DNA of 36,096 nt from NCBI RefSeq assembly GCF_963678635.1, contig NW_026970603.1, positions 1 to 36,096 of the forward strand. The letters are read 5' to 3'. Origin of the DNA: Symsagittifera roscoffensis. Taxonomy: Eukaryota > Xenacoelomorpha > Acoela > Convolutidae. Each line of letters begins with the position of its first letter. Position 1 is the stretch's first letter. The translations under genes and the position numbers were made by a program. The notes beneath the pieces are model-generated. The model made no database searches. It was not told the DNA's origin and saw only the letters and a list, made by a program, of their open reading frames with translations. Below are positions 1 through 10,375 of the stretch, in pieces.

Positions 1-508
1 CAACAATCAGCTCCAAACATGACAAACTTCAAGCCCTGGTTCTTAATCAATATTGATTGCAGATAACATATCTTTTAACCCGAGTTGACCAACCAAGAAC
101 TTGTCATAGGTCAGAACCTAGGAAAAACTATTGTGAAATTGAAATCAAGTTTGTTTCAAAAAAAGTAATTTTTCCACTATGAGTTTTTTTGTACGATCTT
201 CTCTGTTTTACAACTGTTTTAGAAGAAAGAATTGAAATTTAAAAGAAAATCGAGCCTCTTTAATTCAAATAAAACCTCTGTTGGTTACTTCAGCGTTCAT
301 AAAACAACTGTGAGCTATATTAAAAACAAGATCTGGTCATGTGCGATTTTTTGAGGACGGACTTTTCAACCCGAGGTCATTGTTGTAAAAGAACATAACT
401 TTAAGAAAAAAAATTCAATCGTCGATTCAAGCTCCATAAATTTACTACGTTACTTTTATTCAAAAACTTGGAAGCACAGCTTTGCTCGTTAATGTTTGCA
501 ATACATTT
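1..508. other. AT-rich intergenic DNA, no gene seen
   Basis: No reading frame, RNA gene or clear repeat can be supported here. The sequence is AT-rich with scattered A and T runs. Short open frames in any direction are of the size expected by chance at this composition. Confidence 0.6.
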
Positions 509-644
509 CGAGGCCAAACTATCTTTTGTGAATTGCAAGCAGATTCCGCAACCAGGACGTTCCGACAAAATTTTAACATTTATAAAAAATTGTCTCTAGA
601 TTTCAGAGACACACACACGCTAAATTGTGCAAAATTTGGCCTCG
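509..644. mobile_element. Short inverted-repeat element, CGAGGCCAAA ends
   Basis: The stretch begins with CGAGGCCAAA and ends with its near inverse TTTGGCCTCG, as in a small MITE-like element of about 136 bp. Read on the minus strand, its interior (ACGAGGCCAAA, a CTCTAGAGACA block, then GCGGAATC) resembles the starts of the larger elements at 6842, 18503 and, inverted, 22640. It is therefore probably a short member of that dispersed family. I saw no convincing target-site duplication, so the borders are approximate. Confidence 0.5.
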
Positions 645-1017
645 TAGTGTAAGAAATATCCATATAACGTCGAAACAGCTAAAATCCACCTAAAAATGTT
701 TTTTCCAGGTGCATTTTAAAGTACCAGTAAGAAAACCTTAAAATGTAGTAAAAAACTTTTTTAGAATTTTTTGTTTTTTTTTGTCCCCTCACAAACACTG
801 TCCATCAAATTTATTGTTTTAGTTTTTCGCTGTATAAGCTAGGCAGCGAAAATATTTGGTAACCAGATTGTCTAAAAAATTTGGCATTCAACTTTCCTTA
901 TCATCGTTTTACATTGAAAAAAAGTTTAAAAGCCCAAAATAACTACTTCAAAAATGTAGCCAAACGTCTGTGTCAATTTTTCATAGAAAAACTAGTTGCA
1001 ATTTTACAACAGTCAAA
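645..1017. other. AT-rich intergenic DNA, no gene seen
   Basis: Nothing supportable was found. A 63-codon open frame starting at 881 is lysine/phenylalanine/asparagine-rich, as random AT-rich sequence would be, and runs into the tandem repeat that follows. Confidence 0.5.
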
Positions 1018-1245
1018 TTTTGACTTCAAGGCTGACGAAAAGTTCCATAACAAAAAATTGTTAGCAAATTGAAAAATTAAGATATTTTAATTTTTTTTTT
1101 GGCATACGACAAACATTGAAAAAGCAAGTTCAAAACAATAAATTTTTAAGTTCTAGGCTGGCGAAAATTTTTAAAACAAAAAGTTTTTAGCAAAATGACT
1201 TTTTTAAACTTCATTTTTGGCACACAACAAAAATCCAGAAGGCAA
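1018..1245. repeat. Two degenerate tandem copies, about 115 bp
   Basis: Two successive segments share the order AAGGCTGACGAAAA or TAGGCTGGCGAAAA, then AACAAAAA, TTAGCAAA, a T-rich stretch, and GGCATACGACAAA or GGCACACAACAAA. They look like two diverged copies of one unit. They lead directly into the larger repeat field downstream. Confidence 0.5.
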
Positions 1246-3420
1246 GGGGTTGACATAATCAATGGTAAAACATATTTCAATTCTAATATTCCTCCCATGT
1301 AAACAGCAAGCAAACAATAAAATAGGCTTGATATTTAGGATTTCATTTTGAACTTCAGGATGTTTTTAAACGACCAAAAACCAATTGGCTGCTGGAACTT
1401 ATTATCAAAAAAACTCAACATATTTTTTTTTGCTTCTAACACAAATTTTTAGATACTTTGAGAAATACTTCTCAATTATTAATGTATATTCGAAAAATTT
1501 TGTTTTCTTTCATTCAGTTTGGAAAATGTTGCAAATTGAAATATTTTACCGATTATGTTACAAATTATTAGAAAGTTCTATAAAAGCGCAAACTTCTTAA
1601 TTTATTAAAAGTGTTCTCAAAAATTAACCCTTTTTTAAAAAAAAAATTAAGGATAAAAATTGTTTTTTATAAAGGGTTTTAAGTTATCAAATTTTTAAAG
1701 ATGAAATAGAGAGTTTTGTCGAAAAATCTAACAACCTAATCACAAATAATCCGGCAATTTCTTCGAAAGCAGGAATGACCACTCTGAAGTCACACGACAA
1801 ACGTTGAAAATGAAAGAGTCTTGAATAATCAACGGTAAAAGTACTTGCAAACAGCAAGCAACCATAAAAAAAAGGTTGATGCTTAGGGTTTTATGTTAAA
1901 ACTTCAGAATGTTTTCACATGACAGAGAACCAATAACTGTTTACAACTAATATCAAAAAATTGAAAAGGTTCCTGTAAATGCATTTTTTGATCATCCCCT
2001 ATCCTATTATGTCGAAGGGTTTTGTTATAAATCAGTTGCTTATATTAAAAATAATAATAATCATAAAAAAGTTTGATATATGCTTCGTCCTCCATGTAAA
2101 CAGCAAGCAAACAACAAATTAAGGTTGATGCTTAGCTTTTAATTTTGAACATTGAAAGTAATTTACCCGAACGAAAACCAATAGCTGAATCGAACTTAAG
2201 ATCAAAAAGCTGAATACGAGTGTGTTTGTTAGTACAAAACTTTGAATGTCTCCTTCATGTTAATACGTCGAAAAACTTTTTTTTTGATTCAAATCAGTCC
2301 ACCAAATAAAAATTCACCCAAAAAGAAGTTTTCATTTCTAATTTTCCTCCCATGTAAAAAGCAAGCAAACAACACAATAGGTTTGATATTTAGGCTTCCA
2401 ATGCCAATTTTCAGTTACTTTGAGAAATTTTGTTCTTCTCTCAAAGTATGTTCGAAGTAATTATTTTTCTTTCATTCATTTTGGAGAACGTTGCGAGCTA
2501 AATTATTTTACCAACTATGCTACAATTTATTAGAAAACTTTGTAATAGTGCAAACTAGTTATCTTAATTTAATCAGAGTGTTCTCAAAAATCGAACCCTT
2601 TTGTAAAAAAAATGAAAACGAAAAAGGTTTTTTAAATTTGATTTTAGGTCATCAAAATTTTCTAGATGATTTAGAGAGTTTTGTCGAAAAAGAGAACAAC
2701 CTAATCACAAAAAACCGTCATTATCTTGGAAAGCAGGAACGACTACTCTGAAGTCACACGACAAACATTTGGATTGGATAATCAATGGTAAAATCATTTG
2801 TAAATATCAAGTCAACAACAAAAAGGGTTGACATTTGGGATTGCTTTTTAAACCTTGATATAGTTTTTGCACGACCAAAAACCAATAACCGTGCAGCACT
2901 TAGTATCAAAAAAAATTTAAGTTGCAAAACCAAAAAATAGGTCTGACTTTTAGCAGTTTAATTTGAACATTGAGGATGTTTTCATCCGACCGAAAACCAA
3001 TAACTGAATTGAACATGGTATCAGAAAAGCTAAATACGAATGTTTGTTGTCGTGAAAATTTTTGATCATGACCATCATCTCCTTACGTCGAAGAGTTCTC
3101 GTTTTGTTACAAATCAGTCGATGAATTTAGAAATAATCTGAAAAGAAAACTTTGATTTCTGTTTTTTCCTTCCATGTAAACAGCAAGCAAAGAAAAAATA
3201 GGATTGATGCTTAGCATTTTATTCTGAACGTTGAGAATGTTTTTACCCGACCGAAAACCAAATAATCGTGTCGAACTTGTTATCAATATAATAATATTTA
3301 TGTTAGTGCAGTAACTTGAATATCCCCATCATCCTATAACGTCGAAGAGTTCTTTTTATGTTTTAAATCAGTCAATGAAAATGAAAATAATTATCATCAA
3401 AAAACATCATTTGCTTTTCC
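1246..3420. repeat. Degenerate satellite-like tandem repeat field
   Basis: Blocks recur in the same order: CCATGTAAACAGCAAGCAAA (near 1296, 2093, 2350, 3173), then TTGATGCTTAGG-like, GACCGAAAACCAATA-like and a TATCAAAAA block, then ACGTCGAAG with AAATCAGT (near 2010, 2268, 3090, 3340). The simple unit is about 250-300 bp. A longer block, from TACTTTGAGAAAT through TGAAGTCACACGACAAAC, appears twice about 960 bp apart (near 1452 and 2413), so there is a higher-order arrangement. Copies are quite diverged. Short open frames here are repeat-derived and not credible genes. Confidence 0.7.
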
Positions 3421-3683
3421 CCCATTGGCTATACCTAGTGTAAAAGAAAATTTCCATTATCTTGTAACAAGATAAAAATATGAAAAATACCGCGCTTTTA
3501 TTATACAGATTTGAACATTTTGGTAAAATTGAAACAAACATAACTGACAAAAAAAGATCACAGATATTTTTTTTATTTATATATTTGAGCTCCGTACATC
3601 AATATTTTTGAGATCAACGACAAGTCTGTCAAAACCGCATAATTGAAAAGGGGAAAATGTGATGTGTCAAACACTGTCACAAG

Positions 3684-4009
3684 CAGGGGCGGATTTAGGT
3701 GTGACGGGGTTAGACGTCCCTTCCTCCCGCACGGATTCGACCTCCTGCTAACCCAAAGGGTCACACCGCTTTGGTACTTTTTAAGAAATCCATTTTTGGC
3801 CGACTGACCCTAAAATTTTTCTAAAAGTGCCGTGGGCGCCAATATATACTAACTTTGAGGGAGAGTGCGCGCCAAAAAAAAGCGATTTGCGATCTTTTTG
3901 TCAAACTTTGGGCAAAACAGCGTCTTTTTAGTGCTTTTAGAGCTCGGAAAATCAATTTGGTCGACCTAAACCCCCCCCCCCCCTCGAGAAAATCCTAGAT
4001 TTGCCCCTG
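3684..4009. mobile_element. hAT-like MITE (copy A) with 8-bp TSD
   Basis: The element starts CAGGGGCGGATTTAGG and ends CCTAGATTTGCCCCTG, giving imperfect terminal inverted repeats of the CAGGGGCGGATCTAGG type. Flanks are GTCACAAG (3676-3683) and GTCCCAAG (4010-4017), a 7/8 match. An 8-bp duplication and CAGGG ends are typical of hAT transposons. The 326-bp length and lack of coding capacity make it a non-autonomous derivative. A C run lies next to the right end. Copies B (16486) and D (35028) and two partial copies share the interior. Confidence 0.85.
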
Positions 4010-4128
4010 GTCCCAAGCATAAATTTTTCCTCACTTTTTAAAGTTGTACTAATACGCTGTGCGTCACATTTTTTCTTACCATCTTAATACTTTTAATTTC
4101 ATCAATCCAAAGCAAAATTGAATTTTTT

Positions 4129-4437
4129 TTACCTGTACCTCACTCTTGATAAAGCCCGATGAACCGTTCTTCTGCTGATTTTGAGGGCTGTCTCCCTCAG
4201 GATTTTCAAGGCAGTCACACTTTCTTTGCAATTTTTCAGAAGAGCAATGCTTCGTTTTATACACAGTCTTTTGAAGCCAACGGCCACATGCTTGGGTCCC
4301 CGCTTTGCTTTCACTCTTGAGTAGTCATTCTGGATCATATACTGCACTTTTGGTCTTGGTAAATTCAGTTCTTGGCTGATTCGGCGATATGAAAAACCAT
4401 TTGCATGTTTTTCTTTCGCTAACTCGATAATCTTGCG
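4129..4437 (-). pseudogene. Tc1/mariner-like transposase N-terminal fragment
   Basis: The minus-strand frame is open from 4437 down to a TAA at 4129-4131, about 102 codons. An in-frame TGA sits immediately upstream at 4438-4440, so no native start remains. The translation shows two helix-turn-helix-like segments in the order typical of Tc1/mariner transposases. The first contains IIELAKEKHANGFSYRRISQ followed by LNLPRPKVQYMI; the linker contains KAKRGPKH (GRPK-like); the second ends ISRRTVHRALSR. The DDE catalytic domain is missing: after the stop the frames are broken. This is a truncated DNA-binding region. Family assignment rests on motif pattern only. Confidence 0.7.
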
Positions 4438-4449
4438 TCAGTGCATGTC

Positions 4450-4487
4450 AAAAACTGAACAAACTGAACAAAAACTGAACAAACTGA
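4450..4487. repeat. Two tandem copies of a 20-bp unit
   Basis: The unit AAAAACTGAACAAACTGAAC is followed directly by a near-complete second copy. It lies just 5' of the transposase fragment on the minus strand and may mark the broken edge of that element. Confidence 0.6.
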
Positions 4488-5182
4488 TCTCGCGTGAGTA
4501 CATGTAAGCAGAACCATTTGCGCGCAGTTCGTGACTTTTTCACTAAAAACCTAAGGGTACGAAAAAATTTAGCCCACTTTTGTCTTTAAACAAGTGTTTA
4601 CCATGTATTAAGATGGTACGAAAAATTATGGCGCGGAGTGTAAGTGATAACCTTGGTTGAAATTTATGTATCTGTTGATTAAAATCTGTTGAAAAAAAGT
4701 CAAATTTTTTTCTGGTTTTTCCAGTTTCCAATTTGAATCTTCATTGGTTATTCGGTCCCTTTTATTTTATTTCCGTCGCTTGAACACATCATTTCGAGTC
4801 AAATTGTAATGAGGAAAGGAGTATTTTCGTATTTTCAGTCCCAATAAAAAAACAGTTTTATACGACAGATGTTTTGTTCTCAAAAATGTCCAACACGATT
4901 CAAACGAGATTTTTTCAATCCACACCTAGCAAATTTCAATATCCTTGGACCTAAAACCTCAATATCTTGACCCGGGTTATGTAATAAGGCTTTTGATTGT
5001 AATTGGCCGCTAGATCTAAACAGCATCGTTTCATATCGTACCAAGTTAGAACAAACGTAACAGCAAACTTTGTATTTATTCAGTTCGCAATAACTATTGA
5101 ACTTTTTCACAGTCAATTAAATTGAAACAAAAATTATCATTTATGACTCCAACAGACAATTTCCAAAGTTTATTTGAGCAAA
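4488..5182. other. Intergenic region upstream of paralog 1
   Basis: No gene is visible. The last 150 bp should hold the promoter and 5' UTR of the secreted-protein gene starting at 5183, but no clear TATAAAA box stands out. TTTTTCACAG near 5105 resembles a 3' splice site, so a 5'-UTR intron is possible but unproven. Confidence 0.4.
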
Positions 5183-5950
5183 ATGATGCAATTTAATTTA
5201 CGTAGTTTTAACTCGCGCTTGGTATTATTGTTCTTTTTATTTGCCCGTTCTTTTTCTGGTGACCTTGTGATAAACTCAACCGTATCGGCCATATGGACTT
5301 CTCTGACCTTTATCATACCCCACGAAACCCCGCGAGAGTATCCGTGGGTAGCGTGTAAGAGACACAGCAGGTATTACTGTCTTTACGCCTTCGAAACGAG
5401 CGGGCGAAACTCTGACCCGGCATATGAGGCCAGTTTCAACGCTCTATCTGGCTCGCATGAAGAACTTGTTCATTTTCTGCATTGGGTCGACAACTTTGCA
5501 ATCGATGCCAGCAATGATCTTTTCAAACCAGTATACAAAAAATTGAACCATTATGTAGACCTGCAAGATGGATGCTGTTTTAGCCAATACTACCAATATT
5601 TTATCTACGGATACACAAATATGTTGTTAACTACAAAAGAATACCTCGCAAAACTAGCCGATTATTCAGAAAGCAGCAAAAAACTAAACGAAATACAGTC
5701 GTATTATTTACCCAGCTGTCGAGTTAACATCATTACTAAACTAGGCTTCGGACAGGGAACGCTGAGACGAACCCATCACAGAACAGGCGTGATAAGGCCG
5801 AAAAAAGGCTACAATTATATTATTAAAACTGGGTTGACTTGGAGTGCTCGTATACCCTACGAAAACCCAGAATATTTTATAACATTTCCCTGGTTCAAAA
5901 ATAATATTATGTGCAGAGAGCGGCCTTGGATTTGCGAAAACCAGCAATAA
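5183..5950 (+). CDS. Secreted cysteine-rich protein, paralog 1
   Basis: Single-exon gene of 255 residues; function unknown. The frame is open from 5174, but the first ATG is at 5183, followed by a second ATG, with AAA in front of it, so I start there. Residues 1-26 form a signal peptide with a hydrophobic core around LVLLFFLF. An N-glycosylation sequon follows at Asn31 (NST). The mature part has cysteines at 58, 66, 131, 132, 179, 244 and 251, an odd number if all stay in the protein. Blocks shared with both paralogs are PW..C (54-58), YYCL (64-67), GCC (130-132), EYL.KL.DY (153-161), VNIITK.GFG.G.L (181-194), a histidine at 199, TF.WFK (234-239) and the C-terminal PWIC. No transmembrane segment follows the signal peptide, so the product is probably secreted or lumenal. 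I recognise no known enzyme or toxin signature. No AATAAA was noticed just downstream. Confidence 0.85.
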   Translation: MMQFNLRSFNSRLVLLFFLFARSFSGDLVINSTVSAIWTSLTFIIPHETPREYPWVACKRHSRYYCLYAFETSGRNSDPAYEASFNALSGSHEELVHFLHWVDNFAIDASNDLFKPVYKKLNHYVDLQDGCCFSQYYQYFIYGYTNMLLTTKEYLAKLADYSESSKKLNEIQSYYLPSCRVNIITKLGFGQGTLRRTHHRTGVIRPKKGYNYIIKTGLTWSARIPYENPEYFITFPWFKNNIMCRERPWICENQQ

Positions 5951-6841
5951 TGTGTTCACGGTTAAGCAATTTCAAAGTAATTTTTACAAATTATAGATTG
6001 TTCACATTTTCAAAAATTTTACAACGACAACAATTGTAATAGTGATAGTTGCTACAAAATCACTTCATTTGAAGGCTGTTTTGCGTAGCCGAATTTAACT
6101 TCTAGTTTAAATCAGCAGGGACCACCCAACCCCACCCCTTTTCCTCTCAATTCTGGTTGCCAAACTGTTTCAAAGCCCCCCCTAAAGTTCAAACGGTTTT
6201 GGATAAAAACTTAAAGCCCCCCCCTCCCCACGCAATGCAATTTATATTATCAGACAGTTTTCAAACCCCTTCAACCATAAAATTGTACTTTTTTGAAATC
6301 TTGAAATATGTTTTTAAGTTTTAGATCAGGGTATTAACACCGTTCAGAAAAAAAATTTAAAAACATTCCACAAAAGCGACAAAAACAACAAAACTTACTT
6401 TGCGACAAAAACGAGGTTCAGATAAGCTGCCTAACAACGAGATTTAAATTTGTCGGGAAAAACGAAGAGCCTAAAGAGCCCGGTTGTTTTTTCTAATGAA
6501 ATTTTTTCTTGTAAAATTGATTTTTCTTCTGCCAGAAAAAGTAGTGCTTCTAAGCCACTCAAAACAAAAAATGGCATGACGACATCATTGGCCACATAAG
6601 GATCCATACAATTTTTCAGAAAAGACGCTAGACTGCTTTTGTGAGTGCAAAAGCACTGAATACTCCCACACAATTCGTACAGTATTAGGGAAAAGCACAG
6701 AATGCTCCGACAAAATCTGTAAATTAAAAAGTTGAAATTTAAAAAAAGTTTTATCACGCTCTAGGTCATGTAATTAGCGTCAAAACGGAAAAATTAGGGC
6801 CATTTTTTAAAAACTCTAAACCAATTTGGAAGGATCAGTCA
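5951..6841. other. Intergenic region with C-rich tracts
   Basis: This is the 3' flank of paralog 1. Between about 6115 and 6235 there are several CCCC to CCCCCCC runs in otherwise AT-rich DNA; a similar C-rich patch lies at about 18040-18110, 3' of paralog 2. A 108-codon minus-strand frame at 6431-6757 has no recognisable domain, no paralog and no splice context that convinces me, so I do not call it a gene. Confidence 0.5.
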
Positions 6842-7160
6842 TTACGAGGCCAAACTTTTTACTGGATAGGCGCACAATTTTGTGCCTGTGTGTTCCTGGA
6901 TTCTAGAGACAAGTCTTTAAATATGTTCCAAAGTGTAAGTGGATTCCACAAACAAAATTTCAGTGGATTCCGCATACATATACCTGTAACGTAAATTTTG
7001 TCGGCACATTTGTTTTGTTGCGGATTCAGCAACAAGCAAATATAGCTAGTTGTTCTGGATTCCGCAACAGTAAGTGGATTCCGCAAAATGTAAGTGGGTT
7101 CCGCAAAATGTAAGTGGAATCCGCTAAATGTAATTGGAATCCCCAAATGTAAGTAATAAG
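6842..7160. mobile_element. Dispersed element with GTAAGTGG-type repeats
   Basis: The element begins TACGAGGCCAAAC and contains a block with TAGAGACAAGTCTTTAAA, then TGTCGG and AATATAGCTAGTTGTTCTGG. It ends in several tandem copies of an about 20-bp unit of the type GTAAGTGGATTCCGCAAAAT (about 7070-7150, with single copies from about 6935). The same order of blocks occurs at 18503-18840 and, inverted, at 22318-22640. Short outer inverted sequences (AATTAGGGC near 6792 and GCCCTAATT near 7168) may be the true ends. No coding capacity is seen. Confidence 0.65.
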
Positions 7161-7319
7161 TTTTGCCCTAATTATTAAATATTAGCTAATAATATTAAAT
7201 TTTATTAGACATAAACGCGATTAAGGCATCCAGCAAGTTGCGCAAATTTGAAAACTTCCCTTTTATTGAAGCCGAATATACTACCTGAACTCACGAAAAA
7301 TTGGATCAACGCGTTAGTT

Positions 7320-7372
7320 GAAACTTACAAAATAAAGTTTTTTTGAAAAGTAAACTTAATTTTGTAAGTTTC
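7320..7372. repeat. 21-bp-arm hairpin
   Basis: The arm starting GAAACTTACAAAATAAAG at 7320-7340 pairs with 7352-7372 at 20 of 21 positions, leaving an 11-nt loop. It directly precedes the larger inverted repeat at 7376 and may belong to the same element. Confidence 0.7.
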
Positions 7373-7375
7373 ATA

Positions 7376-7605
7376 ATGAAGTTTAAGCAATTTATCAAAA
7401 CTCGATATCTCGACCAGCCAAAAATAAAAACGTTTAACATTTGGAGTGGTTAAATGGTCATCAAAATTATCCATATTTTCAACTTGAAAGTATGAACAAT
7501 TCAACTGGTTGTAATTTTAATGACCATTTAACCACTCCAAATGTTAAACTCTTTTAGTTTCGGCAGCTCGAAATATCGCGTTTTGATAAAATGGTTAAAC
7601 TTCAT
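7376..7605. repeat. Large inverted repeat, arms about 95 bp
   Basis: The left arm (7376-7470) starts ATGAAGTTTAAGCAATTTAT and includes CATTTGGAGTGGTTAAATGG. The right arm (7511-7605) is its inverted counterpart and includes CCATTTAACCACTCCAAATG. Pairing is near perfect in the inner part and imperfect outside it, around a 40-bp spacer. It is most likely a foldback-type MITE or a hairpin-forming repeat. No target-site duplication was identified. Confidence 0.75.
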
Positions 7606-9856
7606 TTACTCACACCGCCGTGTATAGAAATGTTAACAACTGAAAACAAATTCGGTCATTGTTTTAGAATAACAATACCAAAGAGAAACAAAAAATTATT
7701 TTGCGATCAGAAATGTTTTTCATATCTCAGCCTAAGATATATTTCATTAAAGAGGGTTTAAGGAACCACAAAGTTGAATGGTTTTATTCCATTTAAAAAT
7801 ATATAACGCATGTGCACATGTTTAACACTAATTAAGATTTTACATCAAAATTTTGATTATTTTACTTGCGAAAAATCACCAAAGCAAAAATTGAGTCCAA
7901 ATTGTCTTGTTAGTCTTTATGATTTGCTGAGACTGGTAAAATATCTACGGAATTTTAATCAACCATTTCTAAACAAAATCGAATCCAGTTTCCAACGTTG
8001 ATAATCAATTATATTATGATTTCAGTACCAATTTTTACTAAATTTGATAAGAGAACAAAAAATGTTATTATCAATTGAAAACGATTATAATCTTTCTTTT
8101 TTTTGCACAATACAACCGATTATAAAACTTTTCATGCAACTCGCATTAAATTATTAATGATCTGTTTTTCGATACATTCATAATAGATTATCACTGATTG
8201 GTTTTTTCGTATTGCAAATACTCCACAGACATAGAAGACTATTGTTTTAGTTGTTTACTCAAATTTAGAGTGGACTCATTTCCACTTTGATTTTGACTAC
8301 CTTTTAAAGTTTTCCAATTTTTTTTGTTCTTTCAAAATTGTATTTCTTTTAAAATATTCAACATTCTTTCACAGACTATTCTGTTGGATCTCAAAAAAAG
8401 TGTGTGGCCATTCAGGCTGACCGGTTAAATGTCCTGCCTTGAAAAACAGACACAGCGACATGCACCCGGTCCTTTGACAGCCCAAACAAAGATACAAAGA
8501 AATAGAACACATGTAAATCAAAGACGGAATGACTAAAGGCTTTTTAATCTTGGAAAAAACTTCAAAAATGAGGCGACTGAAAACTTTCCATATACCGGAA
8601 AATGAAACAGATATCCGATGAAACAAAGCATTCGAAAACTAGAATTAGACAAACGGTATTTGTAAGCATTCTTGCAAAAAAAATTGAACCGGTTTAAACC
8701 TTCATAATTTTCATTCCCTTTCTCATTTCCACTCACTCAGTCTAGTTAAATTTTTCTGAAATAACTTTGTTTGTCTTTTTATTTCTTTTTTTGAATAAAT
8801 TCATTAAAATATGATCTTACGTTTTTGATAAATTCCGGAAAAAAGCAGCATAGCGGATCTAGAAAAACTAATGACCCAAAACTCTGAGAAACAATAGGTG
8901 GACAAATCAATCAGCAATTTAGACCCGAACTACAAGTAATGGAAGTGTTAGTTTAAATGTAAAAACTAAGTACTAGTCCCATGCCTATTGGTACTAAAGA
9001 CAGTTGTTCAAAAAAGTGATAAATTATTTATGTTTGACTATCCATTATAAAATATCATACTCTTTTCGAACTATAGTTTCAACTATAACATCTGTCAAAA
9101 AAATGACAATCTTAGGTGAGATTTATACTTTAGGCTAGGTTACGAAGCAATAAACCAGCAATGTTTGCTTAGTAAAACTGGTTCAACCGCAGCTGAGAAC
9201 TTCCCCTTGAAAGTTTTCTTCCAGTTTAATTTGGAAAACATTTGTAATATTAGTTTTTGTGGGTATTTATCAGAAGACTTCCCAAAGTCAAAAAGGTAGA
9301 TACAAAGAGCGGCTTTCTGAGGAAAGAAAAGTTTAATTGCCTTTTATTTGACAGAATTTCTTAGTAGGGTTAAAGCGAAAAGCAGTCCCTACGCTAACAG
9401 TCATCCATGATAATCCTCCATCTCGAGTATAAATTGGATGGCTTTCTAACTGCTAATAGCTCATGAACTTAACCATTAACTATTTTTACAAAATTATATA
9501 GTTTCGTAAAGAATTGTTCTCTGCCTTAGTCTGCTTGAAAGATTTACCCTTTTTTCCAGTTATCTACTAAATACATGTCAAAACTTCAAATCAAAGCTGA
9601 TATTAATAAAACTGGCTAAATCCTAATTCATCACAAGTGCTAAAAAACTTGTTAAATATCTTCATTTCTTTTTTCAAGAGGGCTAAGAGGTCCAACATGC
9701 AATCTAGGAGTATCCTAAATTGTTTGAAAAAACTGATTTCTTGATTACATATATATTAAATTGTTCAGTTTTGTTGCTATTTACTCTAATTTTTTATCAT
9801 TTGTCGAAGCTTAGAGTCTACTACGCTCCGAAGAAAAGATACTCTCAAGCCCTTCA
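7606..9856. other. Long intergenic stretch, no supported gene
   Basis: No gene can be supported. A segment at about 8195-8280 (GATTGG, then ACTATTGTTTTAGTTGTTTA and GAGTGGACTCATTTC) resembles the CCAAT/TATA-containing segment of the 1.67-kb array units (near 28237-28400), but lacks the TATAAAA. The stretch 8390-8740 is less AT-rich than its surroundings, and minus-strand frames of 85 and 67 codons overlap there without recognisable domains. It could hold an exon or a decayed element; I could not decide. Confidence 0.4.
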
Positions 9857-9972
9857 ACCAAAAACTACTCACCAAAAGCGAGAGTGCATTTAGATAACTG
9901 AACTAATACAGAACAACGCCACACTACATAAAACTAGTTCGAGAATTTCATTCTAATTCTTCGTCATTTGTC
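9857..9972. repeat. Solo partial copy of the 541-bp repeat
   Basis: This copy of the right-hand ~115 bp of the tandem unit (CTTCAACCAAAAACTACTCA through GAATTTCATTCTAATTCTTC) lies about 400 bp upstream of the main array. The stretch between it and 10376 has no similarity to the unit that I can see. Confidence 0.75.
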
Positions 9973-10375
9973 GAGGTCTATTCTCAATTTTCAGTAAAAT
10001 TAGTTAATCTCCACCTACCTTAACGTAACGTTTACCTAAATCATTCATCATTAAAAGTACCACTTACTGAAACTATGTAAGGAAATAATGAAAACCAAGA
10101 ATGAAGAAACAGATTTAGCAGTTTTTTCAGTATATCCTTGGGTTTTTAAGACACGTTTTGAATATACAACGATTGAACCACAAAACTACGCAATACAACC
10201 AATCGAAAACATCAATCACATAGCACCAAATAGCATGTTTTAATTTCAGCATCAAAATATTAAATTTTACTAAAAACACCGAAGTTAAAACATTAACACT
10301 TCCAGTTAATATTGATAAAAACAGGTTTCATATGATAGCTTAAGTACTAAAAAAAAACAATTTTTACCAACCACG

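Noticed and set aside
5174-5182. Upstream TTG starts of the frames of paralogs 1 and 2
   Set aside because: In an animal gene the first in-frame ATG (5183; 17176) is the better start, and it also leaves a compact signal peptide.
6431-6757. 108-codon minus-strand frame 3' of paralog 1
   Set aside because: No domain, paralog or splice support. It could be real, but nothing beyond its length supports it.
7065-7155. CRISPR-like short repeats
   Set aside because: The ~20-bp units are directly adjacent without spacers and lie in a eukaryotic dispersed element.
8369-8736. Overlapping minus-strand frames in a less AT-rich patch
   Set aside because: No start context, domain or consistent splice pattern; only noted as a possible exon or relic.
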